From: an uncultured Pelagibacteraceae bacterium
GTDB lineage: Bacteria > Pseudomonadota > Alphaproteobacteria > Pelagibacterales > Pelagibacteraceae
NCBI GenBank assembly: GCA_902611145.1
Contig: CACLYO010000002.1
Span: 62,001 to 126,000, forward strand
Length of the DNA stretch: 64,000 nucleotides
Direction: 5' to 3'
Under the pieces are notes generated by a model. The model did no database searches and was not told where the DNA came from. It saw only the letters and a program-made list of their open reading frames with translations. The translations under genes and the position numbers were made by a program. Below, in pieces: positions 55,222 to 63,151 of this stretch. Numbering within the stretch: position 1 is the stretch's first letter; every line of letters starts with the position of its first letter.

Positions 55222-55773
55222 ATGGAAAACATTAAAGTTTTACAAAGTCAAAAAGTAATTAAATCTTTAATAATAGTAATTCTAAGCTCTATAATTCTTA
55301 CAATTTCTGCAAAAATAAAAATACCTTTTTACCCAGTACCAATGACAATGCAAACTTTTGTAGTATTATTATTAGGAATCAGTTTTGGTTATAGAATTGC
55401 AATAGCTTCAGTTGGGCTATACCTTTTAGAGGGAATTTTAGGACTACCAGTATTTTCTAATTCACCTGAAAAAGGAATTGGAATAGTTTATTTTACAGGG
55501 CCAACGATGGGTTATTTAATAGGTTTTTTATTTGCATCTTTTTTTTCAGGTTATTTAAATTTTAGAACAAATATTTTTTTAATCTTTTTAAAACTTATTT
55601 TTTCAGTTTCATTTATTTATATTTTTGGAATAATTTGGCTAGGAACTCTGATAGGTTGGGATAAACCTATTATTCAATTAGGTGTTACACCTTTCTTATT
55701 AGCAGAATTATTTAAAATTCTTCTATTAACTTTTTTAGCAAAAAAAATTTTAAGTTTTAGAAAATTTATTTAG
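55222..55773 (+). CDS. bioY: Biotin transporter BioY
   Basis: A 183-residue substrate-binding S component for biotin uptake. It has six membrane helices and the family pattern: KIPFYPVPMTMQTFVVLLLGISFGYR, LYLLEGILGLPVFS, and GPTMGYLIGFLFASFFSGYL. No bioM/bioN (EcfA/EcfT) genes are adjacent, so it may work alone or with a distant module. A biotin transporter suggests reliance on external biotin, though biotin synthesis genes could exist elsewhere. It overlaps the convergent regulator gene by 8 bases. Confidence 0.93.
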   Translation: MENIKVLQSQKVIKSLIIVILSSIILTISAKIKIPFYPVPMTMQTFVVLLLGISFGYRIAIASVGLYLLEGILGLPVFSNSPEKGIGIVYFTGPTMGYLIGFLFASFFSGYLNFRTNIFLIFLKLIFSVSFIYIFGIIWLGTLIGWDKPIIQLGVTPFLLAELFKILLLTFLAKKILSFRKFI

Positions 55774-56323
55774 GTGACCTTTTAGACAAAATTCTTTGCA
55801 AAGTTCTTCTGTGCATTTTTAATCTTCTTGCAGTTTCAGAAACATTTCTATTACAAAGTTCAAAAACTCTGTGTATATGCTCCCACTTAATTCTATCTGC
55901 TGACATTGGATTTTCAGGTGGTTTAGCTTTTTCATTAGGATCGGCAAGTAATGCTTTTTCAATGTCCTCAGCATCGGCTGGTTTTGCAAGATAGTCTATT
56001 GCTCCTTGCTTAATTGCTTCAACTGCAGTTGGAATATTTCCATATCCAGTTAACATTATTATTTTGCAATCTGGATTAACAGATTGAAGCTCTTTAACAA
56101 ATTCAAGGCCATTTCCATCATTCAACCTTAAGTCTACTACTGCAAAATCTGGTTTCTTTGTCTTAATTTGTACGATTGCTTTTTTTACACCCTCAGCTTG
56201 TGAAACTAAAAACCCTTTTTTTTCCATTGCTCTTGCGAGCCTATCCCTAAAAGGATTATCATCATCCACAATTAAAAGTGATTTATCCTTAAAATCACTT
56301 ATTTTTTGCAAGCTATTATTCAT
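55766..56323 (-). CDS. ActR/RegA/PrrA-like redox response regulator
   Basis: A 185-residue two-domain regulator. The receiver is clear: LLIVDDDNPFRDRLARAMEKKGF, FAVVDLRLNDGNGLEFV with phospho-acceptor Asp near 64, and IMLTGYGNIPTAVEAIKQGAIDYLAKP. A short proline-rich linker (KAKPPENPMSADRIKWEHI) leads to a Fis-type helix-turn-helix, RNVSETARRLKMHRRTLQRIL. This layout is that of ActR/RegA/PrrA, which adjusts respiration to redox state. The usual membrane kinase RegB/PrrB and SenC are not adjacent. Confidence 0.93.
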   Translation of the reverse strand: MNNSLQKISDFKDKSLLIVDDDNPFRDRLARAMEKKGFLVSQAEGVKKAIVQIKTKKPDFAVVDLRLNDGNGLEFVKELQSVNPDCKIIMLTGYGNIPTAVEAIKQGAIDYLAKPADAEDIEKALLADPNEKAKPPENPMSADRIKWEHIHRVFELCNRNVSETARRLKMHRRTLQRILSKRSPK

Positions 56324-56376
56324 AAATTCTATATGGGGTTGCTTAATAAGAATTTCAACAGGCCATGTGAAAAATT

Positions 56377-56490
56377 TATAATAAATACTTTACATTGCCG
56401 TTCATTTCTCATAATCAGGGGGTTAATTAACAAATTTGCATATTAGATATGCAAATTTTTTTTGTTAAATTTTTTTTGAGGGGCTAAAAA
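56377..56490 (+). promoter_or_regulatory. Promoter and leader of the polyamine operon
   Basis: A TATAAT box at 56377-56382 (no good -35) would start a transcript near 56389 with a leader of about 100 bases. The leader contains a terminator hairpin (listed separately), then a second T-run and a GAGGGG ribosome-binding site at 56478-56483, 7 bases before the decarboxylase ATG. A terminator inside a leader suggests attenuation, but the control signal is unknown. Confidence 0.45.
56432..56463 (+). terminator. Intrinsic terminator-like hairpin in the decarboxylase leader
   Basis: Perfect 12-bp stem AAATTTGCATAT / ATATGCAAATTT (56432-56443 with 56447-56458) around the 3-base loop TAG, followed by T to 56463. 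It has no gene on the plus strand upstream to terminate, since the neighbouring regulator runs the other way. It ends only 27 bases before the decarboxylase start, so it is more likely an attenuator than an end-of-operon signal. Confidence 0.7.
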
Positions 56491-57669
56491 ATGAAAAAAT
56501 TTAAAAGTGTTGATGAGCTTGTAAATCAACTTAAGCCTTCTAATCCAGTTTACTGTATTAGAAAGCACACACTGGAAAAAGCATCTAAGTTCTTTCAAAA
56601 GAACTTTAAAGGGAAAATTCTTTACGCTGTAAAAACTAATCCAAATGAATTTATTTTAAAAACTCTGTTTAATTCAGGTATTAATAATTTTGATATAGCT
56701 TCAATAAAAGAAATAGAAATAATTAAAAAAATTGTACCAAAAGCTACTTGTCATTACATGAATACAGTTAAAAGTAGAGAAAATATAAGTGAAGCTTACT
56801 TTAAATATGGAATAAAATCTTTTTCACTAGATACAAAAGATGAACTAGTTAAAATTATTGATGCAACCAAGAATGCAAAAGATTTAGAATTGTTTGTAAG
56901 AATTTCTATATCTAATGAACATGCAGAAATTGACTTATCTAAAAAATTTGGTTCACTACCAAATGAAGCAGTTGGCCTATTAAGGCTTACTAAGCAATAT
57001 GCAAAAAAAATTGGATTAAGTTTTCATGTTGGCTCTCAATGTATGCATCCAATTTCTTATGAAAAAGGAATTGCAGAAATTGGAACTATAATTAAAAAAA
57101 CTAAAATTTCTCCTGATTACATAAATATTGGAGGTGGTTTTCCATCAATTTATCCAGATCTAATTCCACAATCCTTAAAAAAGTATTTTGAAAAAATTAA
57201 AAAAAGTCTTGCAAATTTAAGGCTTGAAAAAAAACCTGAAATTATTTGTGAACCAGGAAGAGCTTTAGTGGCGGAAAGTGGTTCTACAGTTGTGAAAGTA
57301 ATTTTAAGAAAAAAACAAAAACTTTATATAAATGATGGAACTTATGGATCTTTATTTGATGGTGGCGTTCCTAATTTAGTTTACCCTTCAAAAATTATTA
57401 CTAATGGAAGAATAATATCAAAAAAAATGACAGCTTATGATTTTTATGGTCCAACTTGCGATAGCATGGATTATATGAAAGGTCCTTTTGTTCTTCCAAA
57501 TAATGTTAAAGAAGGTGATTATATTGAGCTAGGACAACTAGGTGGTTATGGTTTAACATTTAGAACTCAATTTAACGGATTCTACTCTAATGATATTTAT
57601 GAGGTCGAAGATAAACCTATAATGTCTATGTATGATAATGACATAAGCAGTGAGTTCCTTGTTGCCTAA
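56491..57669 (+). CDS. Ornithine/lysine decarboxylase, type III PLP fold
   Basis: A 392-residue alanine-racemase-fold decarboxylase. The PLP lysine is in GKILYAVKTNPNEFILKTL near residue 48. FHVGSQCMHPISYEKGI and DYINIGGGFPSIYPDLIPQ bind cofactor phosphate, and the catalytic cysteine is in YGPTCDSMDYM near residue 329. GDYIELGQLGGYGLTFRTQFNGF is the ODC-type end. It makes putrescine from ornithine, or cadaverine from lysine; the specificity segment does not decide by eye. The stop at 57669 abuts the next start. Confidence 0.9.
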   Translation: MKKFKSVDELVNQLKPSNPVYCIRKHTLEKASKFFQKNFKGKILYAVKTNPNEFILKTLFNSGINNFDIASIKEIEIIKKIVPKATCHYMNTVKSRENISEAYFKYGIKSFSLDTKDELVKIIDATKNAKDLELFVRISISNEHAEIDLSKKFGSLPNEAVGLLRLTKQYAKKIGLSFHVGSQCMHPISYEKGIAEIGTIIKKTKISPDYINIGGGFPSIYPDLIPQSLKKYFEKIKKSLANLRLEKKPEIICEPGRALVAESGSTVVKVILRKKQKLYINDGTYGSLFDGGVPNLVYPSKIITNGRIISKKMTAYDFYGPTCDSMDYMKGPFVLPNNVKEGDYIELGQLGGYGLTFRTQFNGFYSNDIYEVEDKPIMSMYDNDISSEFLVA

Positions 57670-58713
57670 ATGTCAGATAAAAAAAATCTAGGACATAATC
57701 GCAAAAAAGATTTTCTAAAAAAACCTGTCGAACATATTGATATCACTTCGTTTGATTCAAGAAATATTATTTCATCAATGGAAAAAATGTCATTTGTTGC
57801 TAGAGAAACAGCAAATGCGGCAAATATATTTAATGAAATGATAAAAGACAAAGATTGTACGGTTTTTTTAACTTTAGCAGGTTCCACATCTGCAGCAGGA
57901 TGCATGGACGTATATAGAGATATGGTCAAATATAACATGGTTGATGCAATAGTTGCTACTGGAGCATCAATTATTGATATGGATTTCTTTGAGGCACTTG
58001 GCTTTAAACACTATCAAGGTTCTCAATTTCAAGATGATACTGAATTAAGAAAGAATTATATTGATAGAATTTATGACACTTATATTGATGAAGATGAATT
58101 ACAAATGTGTGATAAAACCATATGTGATATTGCAGATAATTTAGAGCCCAAAAGTTACACGTCAAGAGAATTTATTAAAGAAATTGGGAAATATTTAAAA
58201 TTAAATTCTAAAAAAAAAGGTTCGTTAATTGAGACTGCCTATGAAAATAATGTCCCTATCTTCTGTCCTGCTTTTACTGACTCAAGCGCTGGATTTGGCT
58301 TGGTTATACATCAAGAAAAAAATCCAAAAAAACATATTACGATAGACTCAATTAGAGAGTTTCGTGAACTAACTGAAATTAAAATTAAATCAAATGGTTC
58401 TGGTCTTCTAATGATTGGAGGAGGTGTTCCAAAAAACTTTATTCAAGATACTGTAATTTGTGCTGAACTTTTAGGAAAAGATGTAGAAATGCACAAATAT
58501 GCTATTCAGATAACAGTTGCAGATTCAAGAGATGGTGCCTGTAGTAGTTCAACTTTAAAAGAGGCAAGCTCATGGGGTAAAGTTGATGTAACTAAGGAAC
58601 AAATGGTTTTTGCAGAAGCAACAAGTGTATTACCTTTAATAGCTAGTGACGCGTATCATAGAGGTGAGTGGAAAAAAAGAAGTAGAAAAAATTTTTCAAA
58701 AATATTTGGATAA
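57670..58713 (+). CDS. Deoxyhypusine synthase-like enzyme (polyamine branch)
   Basis: A 347-residue member of the deoxyhypusine synthase family. TVFLTLAGSTSAAGCMDVYRDMVKYNMVDAIVATGASI is the NAD-binding start. PIFCPAFTDSSAGFGLVIH follows, and the catalytic lysine is in KEASSWGKVDV near residue 306, as in true DHS (SWGK). The acidic segment just before it differs from the eukaryotic enzyme. Bacteria lack eIF5A, and related bacterial proteins are described as acting on agmatine or putrescine to make homospermidine-like compounds. Its place between a decarboxylase and a ureohydrolase supports that. Confidence 0.85.
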   Translation: MSDKKNLGHNRKKDFLKKPVEHIDITSFDSRNIISSMEKMSFVARETANAANIFNEMIKDKDCTVFLTLAGSTSAAGCMDVYRDMVKYNMVDAIVATGASIIDMDFFEALGFKHYQGSQFQDDTELRKNYIDRIYDTYIDEDELQMCDKTICDIADNLEPKSYTSREFIKEIGKYLKLNSKKKGSLIETAYENNVPIFCPAFTDSSAGFGLVIHQEKNPKKHITIDSIREFRELTEIKIKSNGSGLLMIGGGVPKNFIQDTVICAELLGKDVEMHKYAIQITVADSRDGACSSSTLKEASSWGKVDVTKEQMVFAEATSVLPLIASDAYHRGEWKKRSRKNFSKIFG

Positions 58714-58716
58714 AAA

Positions 58717-59601
58717 TTGAATTACTTATCAAATAAATCAGGATTTTTAGGGATTGATAATAAGTTCAGCTTTAAAGAAAAGGCTGTTGTAATCCCATTT
58801 GGCCTAGAAAAAACAGTTAGTTATGGTGGTGGTACTAAAAATGGACCCAAAGAAATTATTAAAGCATCTCACCAAGTAGAATTATACGATGAAGAATTAA
58901 ATTGTGAACCATATAAAAAAATTGGAATCAAAACCTTAAAACCATTCAAAATTGATAAAAATATAAAATTAGCACTTAAAAAAATTTCAGATATTAATTC
59001 AAAAATCTTAGATAAAAAATTATTTCCTATAACTTTTGGAGGAGAGCACTCAATAACCCCAGGATGCATTGTTCCATTTGCTAAGAAATTTAAAAAAATT
59101 TGTTTATTGCACTTTGATGCACATGCAGATTTAAGAGAAAGTTATAATGGTGAAAAATTTTCACATGCATCTGCAATTAAAAGATGCTTGGATCATAAAA
59201 ATGTTTCTGTAATATCCTTCGGCATTAGAAATATTTCTAGTAGTGAAATTCCATTTTTAAAAAAAAATTCTAAAAGAATTAATATTTTTTGGGCAAAAGA
59301 TAAGGCTAAATGGAATTTAATAAAATTCAAAAAATTAATTAAAAATAAAACTGTATATTTAACTTTTGATGTAGATGGTTTCGATTCAAGCGTAATGCCA
59401 GCAACTGGTACTCCAGAACCAGGTGGGTTATTATGGGATGAAACCCTAGATATAATTAAAATAGCAGCTAAAAACTCAAATATAGTTGGAGCTGATATTA
59501 ATGAACTTGCTCCTATAAAGGGTTTTAATTCTTACAATTTTTTAGTAGCTAAATTAGCTTACAAAATATTAACTTATAAATTTTTGTTTAAGCAGCTTTA
59601 A
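58717..59601 (+). CDS. speB: Agmatinase-like ureohydrolase (arginase family), TTG start
   Basis: A 294-residue arginase-fold enzyme. All manganese ligands are visible: GGEHSIT near residue 108, LHFDAHADLRESYNGE near 131-146, and TFDVDGFDSSVMPATGTPEPGG near 217. VGADINELAP follows. The likely start is TTG at 58717, since no ATG lies in frame before the conserved part; the stop of the DHS-like gene is 4 bases earlier. It would remove urea from agmatine or from a guanidino product of the DHS-like enzyme. Guanidinobutyrase activity is an alternative. Confidence 0.85.
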   Translation: MNYLSNKSGFLGIDNKFSFKEKAVVIPFGLEKTVSYGGGTKNGPKEIIKASHQVELYDEELNCEPYKKIGIKTLKPFKIDKNIKLALKKISDINSKILDKKLFPITFGGEHSITPGCIVPFAKKFKKICLLHFDAHADLRESYNGEKFSHASAIKRCLDHKNVSVISFGIRNISSSEIPFLKKNSKRINIFWAKDKAKWNLIKFKKLIKNKTVYLTFDVDGFDSSVMPATGTPEPGGLLWDETLDIIKIAAKNSNIVGADINELAPIKGFNSYNFLVAKLAYKILTYKFLFKQL

Positions 59602-60136
59602 AAGTTCCTAATAATAATCTAAAAGGTATTAACATAAATAAGGCTACTAAAATTTTAACACTTAAATCCCCTAGGGACAATGAAATCCACGGCACTCCTG
59701 TTCCATAAAAAGAAATCGAAAAAAATATAAATGTATCAAAAGTCGAACCAACAAAAGATGATATTAATGGAGCAACATACCATTTTTTTTGTCTTAATTT
59801 ATCAAATATTTGTACATCTAATAGTTGGGCAACAATAAATGCTGTGCCTGATCCAATAGCAATTCTTATTGAAATTAAATCTGAAAAATTTGTTGAAAAA
59901 AAAAATGTAAATAAAATTCCTATCGCAAAACCAAAATATACTATTTTTTTAGCTGCAACTTTACCATAAGATCTATTTGCCAAATCAGTTATTAGAAATG
60001 CTATAGGATAACTAAAGGCGCCATAAGTTAATATTTCTTCAAAACCATAATATTTAATTGGAAATTGAACTAGATAATTTGAAACTAAAACAATTACTCC
60101 CATTAAAAATGAGAGCAAAAGAAATAAACGATTCAT
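59588..60136 (-). CDS. YhhQ/VUT-family queuosine precursor transporter
   Basis: A 182-residue membrane protein with about six helices. FGAFSYPIAFLITDLANRSYG-like sequence near residue 40 (GAFSYPIAFLITDLANRSYG) and VAQLLDVQIFDKLRQKKWYVAPLISSFVGSTFDTFIFF are the family hallmarks. YhhQ imports preQ0/preQ1-type queuosine precursors in E. coli, so this gene suggests salvage of the modified base or its precursor. It starts one base from the rpmB stop and converges on the ureohydrolase gene with a 14-base overlap. Confidence 0.88.
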   Translation of the reverse strand: MNRLFLLLSFLMGVIVLVSNYLVQFPIKYYGFEEILTYGAFSYPIAFLITDLANRSYGKVAAKKIVYFGFAIGILFTFFFSTNFSDLISIRIAIGSGTAFIVAQLLDVQIFDKLRQKKWYVAPLISSFVGSTFDTFIFFSISFYGTGVPWISLSLGDLSVKILVALFMLIPFRLLLGTFKAA

Positions 60137-60417
60137 TATGCAGATTTACTAAGTAATACCTTTTTAATTTTTTTTAGTCTTATAGATAAGTTTTTTGCTT
60201 TTGATGATTTAATAAACTGATCAAAACTTCCCTTCTTATCTACAGATCTTACTCCTGCGTTTGATACAGTTAATTTTAAATTTTTTTTCAAAATATCACT
60301 TTTAAATTTTACTTTTTTAAGATTTGGTAGAAATCTTCTTTTGGTTTTGTTGTTAGCATGACTAACTTTATGACCTTTAAGAGGTATTTTTCCAGTTAAT
60401 TCACATTTTTTTGACAT
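60136..60417 (-). CDS. rpmB: 50S ribosomal protein L28
   Basis: The 93-residue large-subunit protein bL28. The start MSKKCELTGKIPLKGHKVSHANNKTKRRFLPNL is diagnostic, followed by VSNAGVRSVDKKGSFDQFI. Only one Cys remains at the N-terminus, so a zinc-free form is likely. The end overlaps the transporter start by one base. A 43-base gap separates it from pyrD upstream on the same strand. Confidence 0.97.
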   Translation of the reverse strand: MSKKCELTGKIPLKGHKVSHANNKTKRRFLPNLKKVKFKSDILKKNLKLTVSNAGVRSVDKKGSFDQFIKSSKAKNLSIRLKKIKKVLLSKSA

Positions 60418-60460
60418 AAAAAATATGATTGTATAAGCGCTCTAAAGTTACCAGTCAAGA

Positions 60461-61501
60461 TCATTTTTTAATACCCACAAGTTCTGAAATGTTCTTAACA
60501 CTATGATTTTTCGTAATTTCAATTAGTTCTTTACTAATTTTATATGCAATATTTGGACCTTGATAAACCATCCCAGTATATAATTGAACTAGGCTAGCGC
60601 CATTAATTATTTTCTCATATGCACTTTTTCCTGAGTCAACTCCACCAACTCCAATTATTTTTATTTTACTTCCCAAAATTTTATAAAATTTATTAATTAA
60701 AAAGTTAGATTTAACTTCTAAAGGCTTACCTGATAAACCACCTTTCTCTAATTTATTTATATTTTTTAAATTTTCTCTATTACTATCTGTAGAATTTGAA
60801 ATTATTACAGATGAAATATTATATTTTAAAAGTAATTCAGAAATTTTTTCTACATCATTATCATCAATATCAGGAGAAATTTTAACAATGATAGGTATAT
60901 TTGATTTTAAAATTTTTTTCTGATTTTCAATTTCACTTAAAAGTTCACTAAGTTCATTTGAATTATGAAAACTCCTTAAATTTTCTGTATTAGGAGATGA
61001 AATATTTACTGTTAAGTAATCAGCTAAATTATAAAATTTTCGCAAATTAATTAAATAATCTTCAACTCTATTTTTTGTAGCTTTATTAGGTCCAATATTA
61101 ATTCCCAATACTCCATTGGGTGGAGTAGATCTTATTCTAGAACTAACTACATCTGCCCCTGAGCTATTAAAGCCCAATCTATTTATTAAGGCTTCATCCT
61201 CTTCTAAACGGAAAACTCTTGGTTTTGGATTCCCGTACTGTTTTAAAGGTGTAATAGTCCCTACCTCAACAAAACCAAAACCAAGTTTGTACAAAGAATT
61301 ATAAACTTCTGCATCTTTATCAAAACCCGCAGCAAGACCTATTGGGTTAGAAATTTTTTTTCCAAATATTTCTGTTTCTATCAAGCTATTTGCTGGAATT
61401 TTATTATTTGGAATATAATTATATTTTAAAGCTTTAATAGCCAAGTTATGAGCTAATTCAGGGTCGAGCTTAAATATTATCGATCTTAACTTATTAAACA
61501 T
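60461..61501 (-). CDS. pyrD: Dihydroorotate dehydrogenase (quinone), class 2
   Basis: The 346-residue membrane-associated enzyme that oxidises dihydroorotate to orotate with quinone. FGKKISNPIGLAAGFDKDAEVYNSLYKLGFGFVEVGTITP is the FMN-binding start, with an N-terminal helix for membrane contact. NRLGFNSSGADVV, VNISSPNTENLRSF (catalytic Ser region) and IIGVGGVDSGKSAYEKI follow. Its start shares a base with the lysS stop, an operon with the tRNA synthetase upstream. Confidence 0.96.
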   Translation of the reverse strand: MFNKLRSIIFKLDPELAHNLAIKALKYNYIPNNKIPANSLIETEIFGKKISNPIGLAAGFDKDAEVYNSLYKLGFGFVEVGTITPLKQYGNPKPRVFRLEEDEALINRLGFNSSGADVVSSRIRSTPPNGVLGINIGPNKATKNRVEDYLINLRKFYNLADYLTVNISSPNTENLRSFHNSNELSELLSEIENQKKILKSNIPIIVKISPDIDDNDVEKISELLLKYNISSVIISNSTDSNRENLKNINKLEKGGLSGKPLEVKSNFLINKFYKILGSKIKIIGVGGVDSGKSAYEKIINGASLVQLYTGMVYQGPNIAYKISKELIEITKNHSVKNISELVGIKK

Positions 61502-63063
61502 TACTTGATTTTATTTTTAATCAATTCTTTTGTTTCACTTGTTCCAAAGAAACTTATAAAAAAACCCATCCTTGGGCCATTTTCATCTCCAAAAACTACT
61601 TCATAAATTAGTTTAAACCAGTCTCTTAAATTTTCTTTATAACCATTATCTTTACCAACTGCATATATTTTTGTTTGAATGTCTTCAGGTTTCATTTTAT
61701 CAGTACACTCATCAAGAGTTTTAACTAATGCTTGAAGCGCTAATTTTTCCCCTTTATTTGGTTTTTTATATTTTTTGTTTGGTTTAATAACATCAATATA
61801 ATACTTAATTGCATAACTTATTAAACTATCAAATATAGGTTGATCTTTTTCAGAAATATCTGCTTTATATTTTTTTACAAATTTCCATAAAAGATCTTTA
61901 CTATCTGAATTGCTAGCTTCTACTAAATTAAGTAACATTGAAAAACTCATTATATTATTTTCTTTTGGAATCTTTCCATTATGTACATGCCAAACAGGGT
62001 TCATTAGTATTTGTAAATCATCTTGTGTTTTAGCTTTTTCTATAAAATCTAAATACTCATCAACTGCTTTTGGTACAATTTCTTTATAAAGTTTTTTAGC
62101 TCTCTTTGGATTTTGATACATAAATAAAGATAAACTTTCTGGAGAAGCATATTTAAGCCACTGATCAATAGTAATACCATTACCTTTTGATTTAGATATT
62201 TTTTCTCCTTTTTCATCTAAAAAAAGTTCGTAAGAAAATCCTGATGGATTAGCTTTACCAAGTAACTTTATAATTTTTGTTGATAAAATTGCACTTTCAA
62301 TTAAATCTTTACCATACATCTCAAAATCAACATCAATAGCATACCACCTCATAGCCCAATCAACTTTCCATTGAAGTTTACAATTTCCATCTAAAATACT
62401 TTTTTCAAGTTTTTTTCCATTATTATCAAAAATTATTTTTGAATTTTTCTCATCAATTTCAAGTACTGGTATTTCTAATACTTTACCACTTTCTGGGCAA
62501 ATCGGTAAAAAAGGTGAATATGTTTTTTGTCTTTCTTTTCCTATAGTTGGAATAATTATATTCATTATATTTTTATAATTTTTTAGAATTAATTTTAAAG
62601 TCTCATTAAAATAACCAGATTTATAAAGTTGAGTAGAACTTTTAAATGAATATATAAAGTTAAATTCATCTAAAAATTTTTTTAGCATCTCATTATTATG
62701 TTCGCCAAAACTACTATATTTATCAAATGGATCTGGTACTGATGTTAAAGGTTTATGAAGATTTTCTTCTAGTTTTTTAGAATTTGGAATATTATCAGGA
62801 ATTTTTCTTAGTCCATCCATATCATCAGAAAAAGTAATTATTTCTTTTGGAATATCTGTCATTTTGTTTAGTGCATTAACAATCATTGAAGTCCTCGCTA
62901 CTTCACCAAAAGTTCCAATATGAGGTAGCCCACTTGGACCATATCCTGTTTGCAGAACAATTTTTCCCTTCTTTTCTATAAAAGATTTTCTATCTCTTAG
63001 AAGCTTTTTTGCTTCTACAAAAGGCCAAGCATTAGTTTTATCCAAAATTACTTTATCAATCAC
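61501..63063 (-). CDS. lysS: Lysyl-tRNA synthetase, class I
   Basis: A 520-residue class I LysRS, the archaeal-type enzyme that many Alphaproteobacteria use instead of class II. The HIGH motif is GPSGLPHIGTFGEVARTSMIV near residue 43. The KMSKS motif is KISKSKGNGITIDQW near residue 285. WKVDWAMRWYAIDVDFEMYGKDL is a class I signature. The C-terminal helical domain binds the anticodon. The start lies 88 bases from the divergent trkH gene; pyrD follows. Confidence 0.97.
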   Translation of the reverse strand: MIDKVILDKTNAWPFVEAKKLLRDRKSFIEKKGKIVLQTGYGPSGLPHIGTFGEVARTSMIVNALNKMTDIPKEIITFSDDMDGLRKIPDNIPNSKKLEENLHKPLTSVPDPFDKYSSFGEHNNEMLKKFLDEFNFIYSFKSSTQLYKSGYFNETLKLILKNYKNIMNIIIPTIGKERQKTYSPFLPICPESGKVLEIPVLEIDEKNSKIIFDNNGKKLEKSILDGNCKLQWKVDWAMRWYAIDVDFEMYGKDLIESAILSTKIIKLLGKANPSGFSYELFLDEKGEKISKSKGNGITIDQWLKYASPESLSLFMYQNPKRAKKLYKEIVPKAVDEYLDFIEKAKTQDDLQILMNPVWHVHNGKIPKENNIMSFSMLLNLVEASNSDSKDLLWKFVKKYKADISEKDQPIFDSLISYAIKYYIDVIKPNKKYKKPNKGEKLALQALVKTLDECTDKMKPEDIQTKIYAVGKDNGYKENLRDWFKLIYEVVFGDENGPRMGFFISFFGTSETKELIKNKIK

Positions 63064-63151
63064 AAACTTTTTAAAAAATTCATATATTTGGTTGTTTTAT
63101 CAATTCTTATAGTGTTGAAATTTATTTACCATAAAATAATGTTCAAACAAA

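Noticed and set aside
54260-55773. ECF-type biotin transporter made of the ABC ATPase plus BioY.
   Set aside because: The ATPase has ABC-2/CcmA-type features and a C-terminal extension, not those of EcfA, and no EcfT gene is present.
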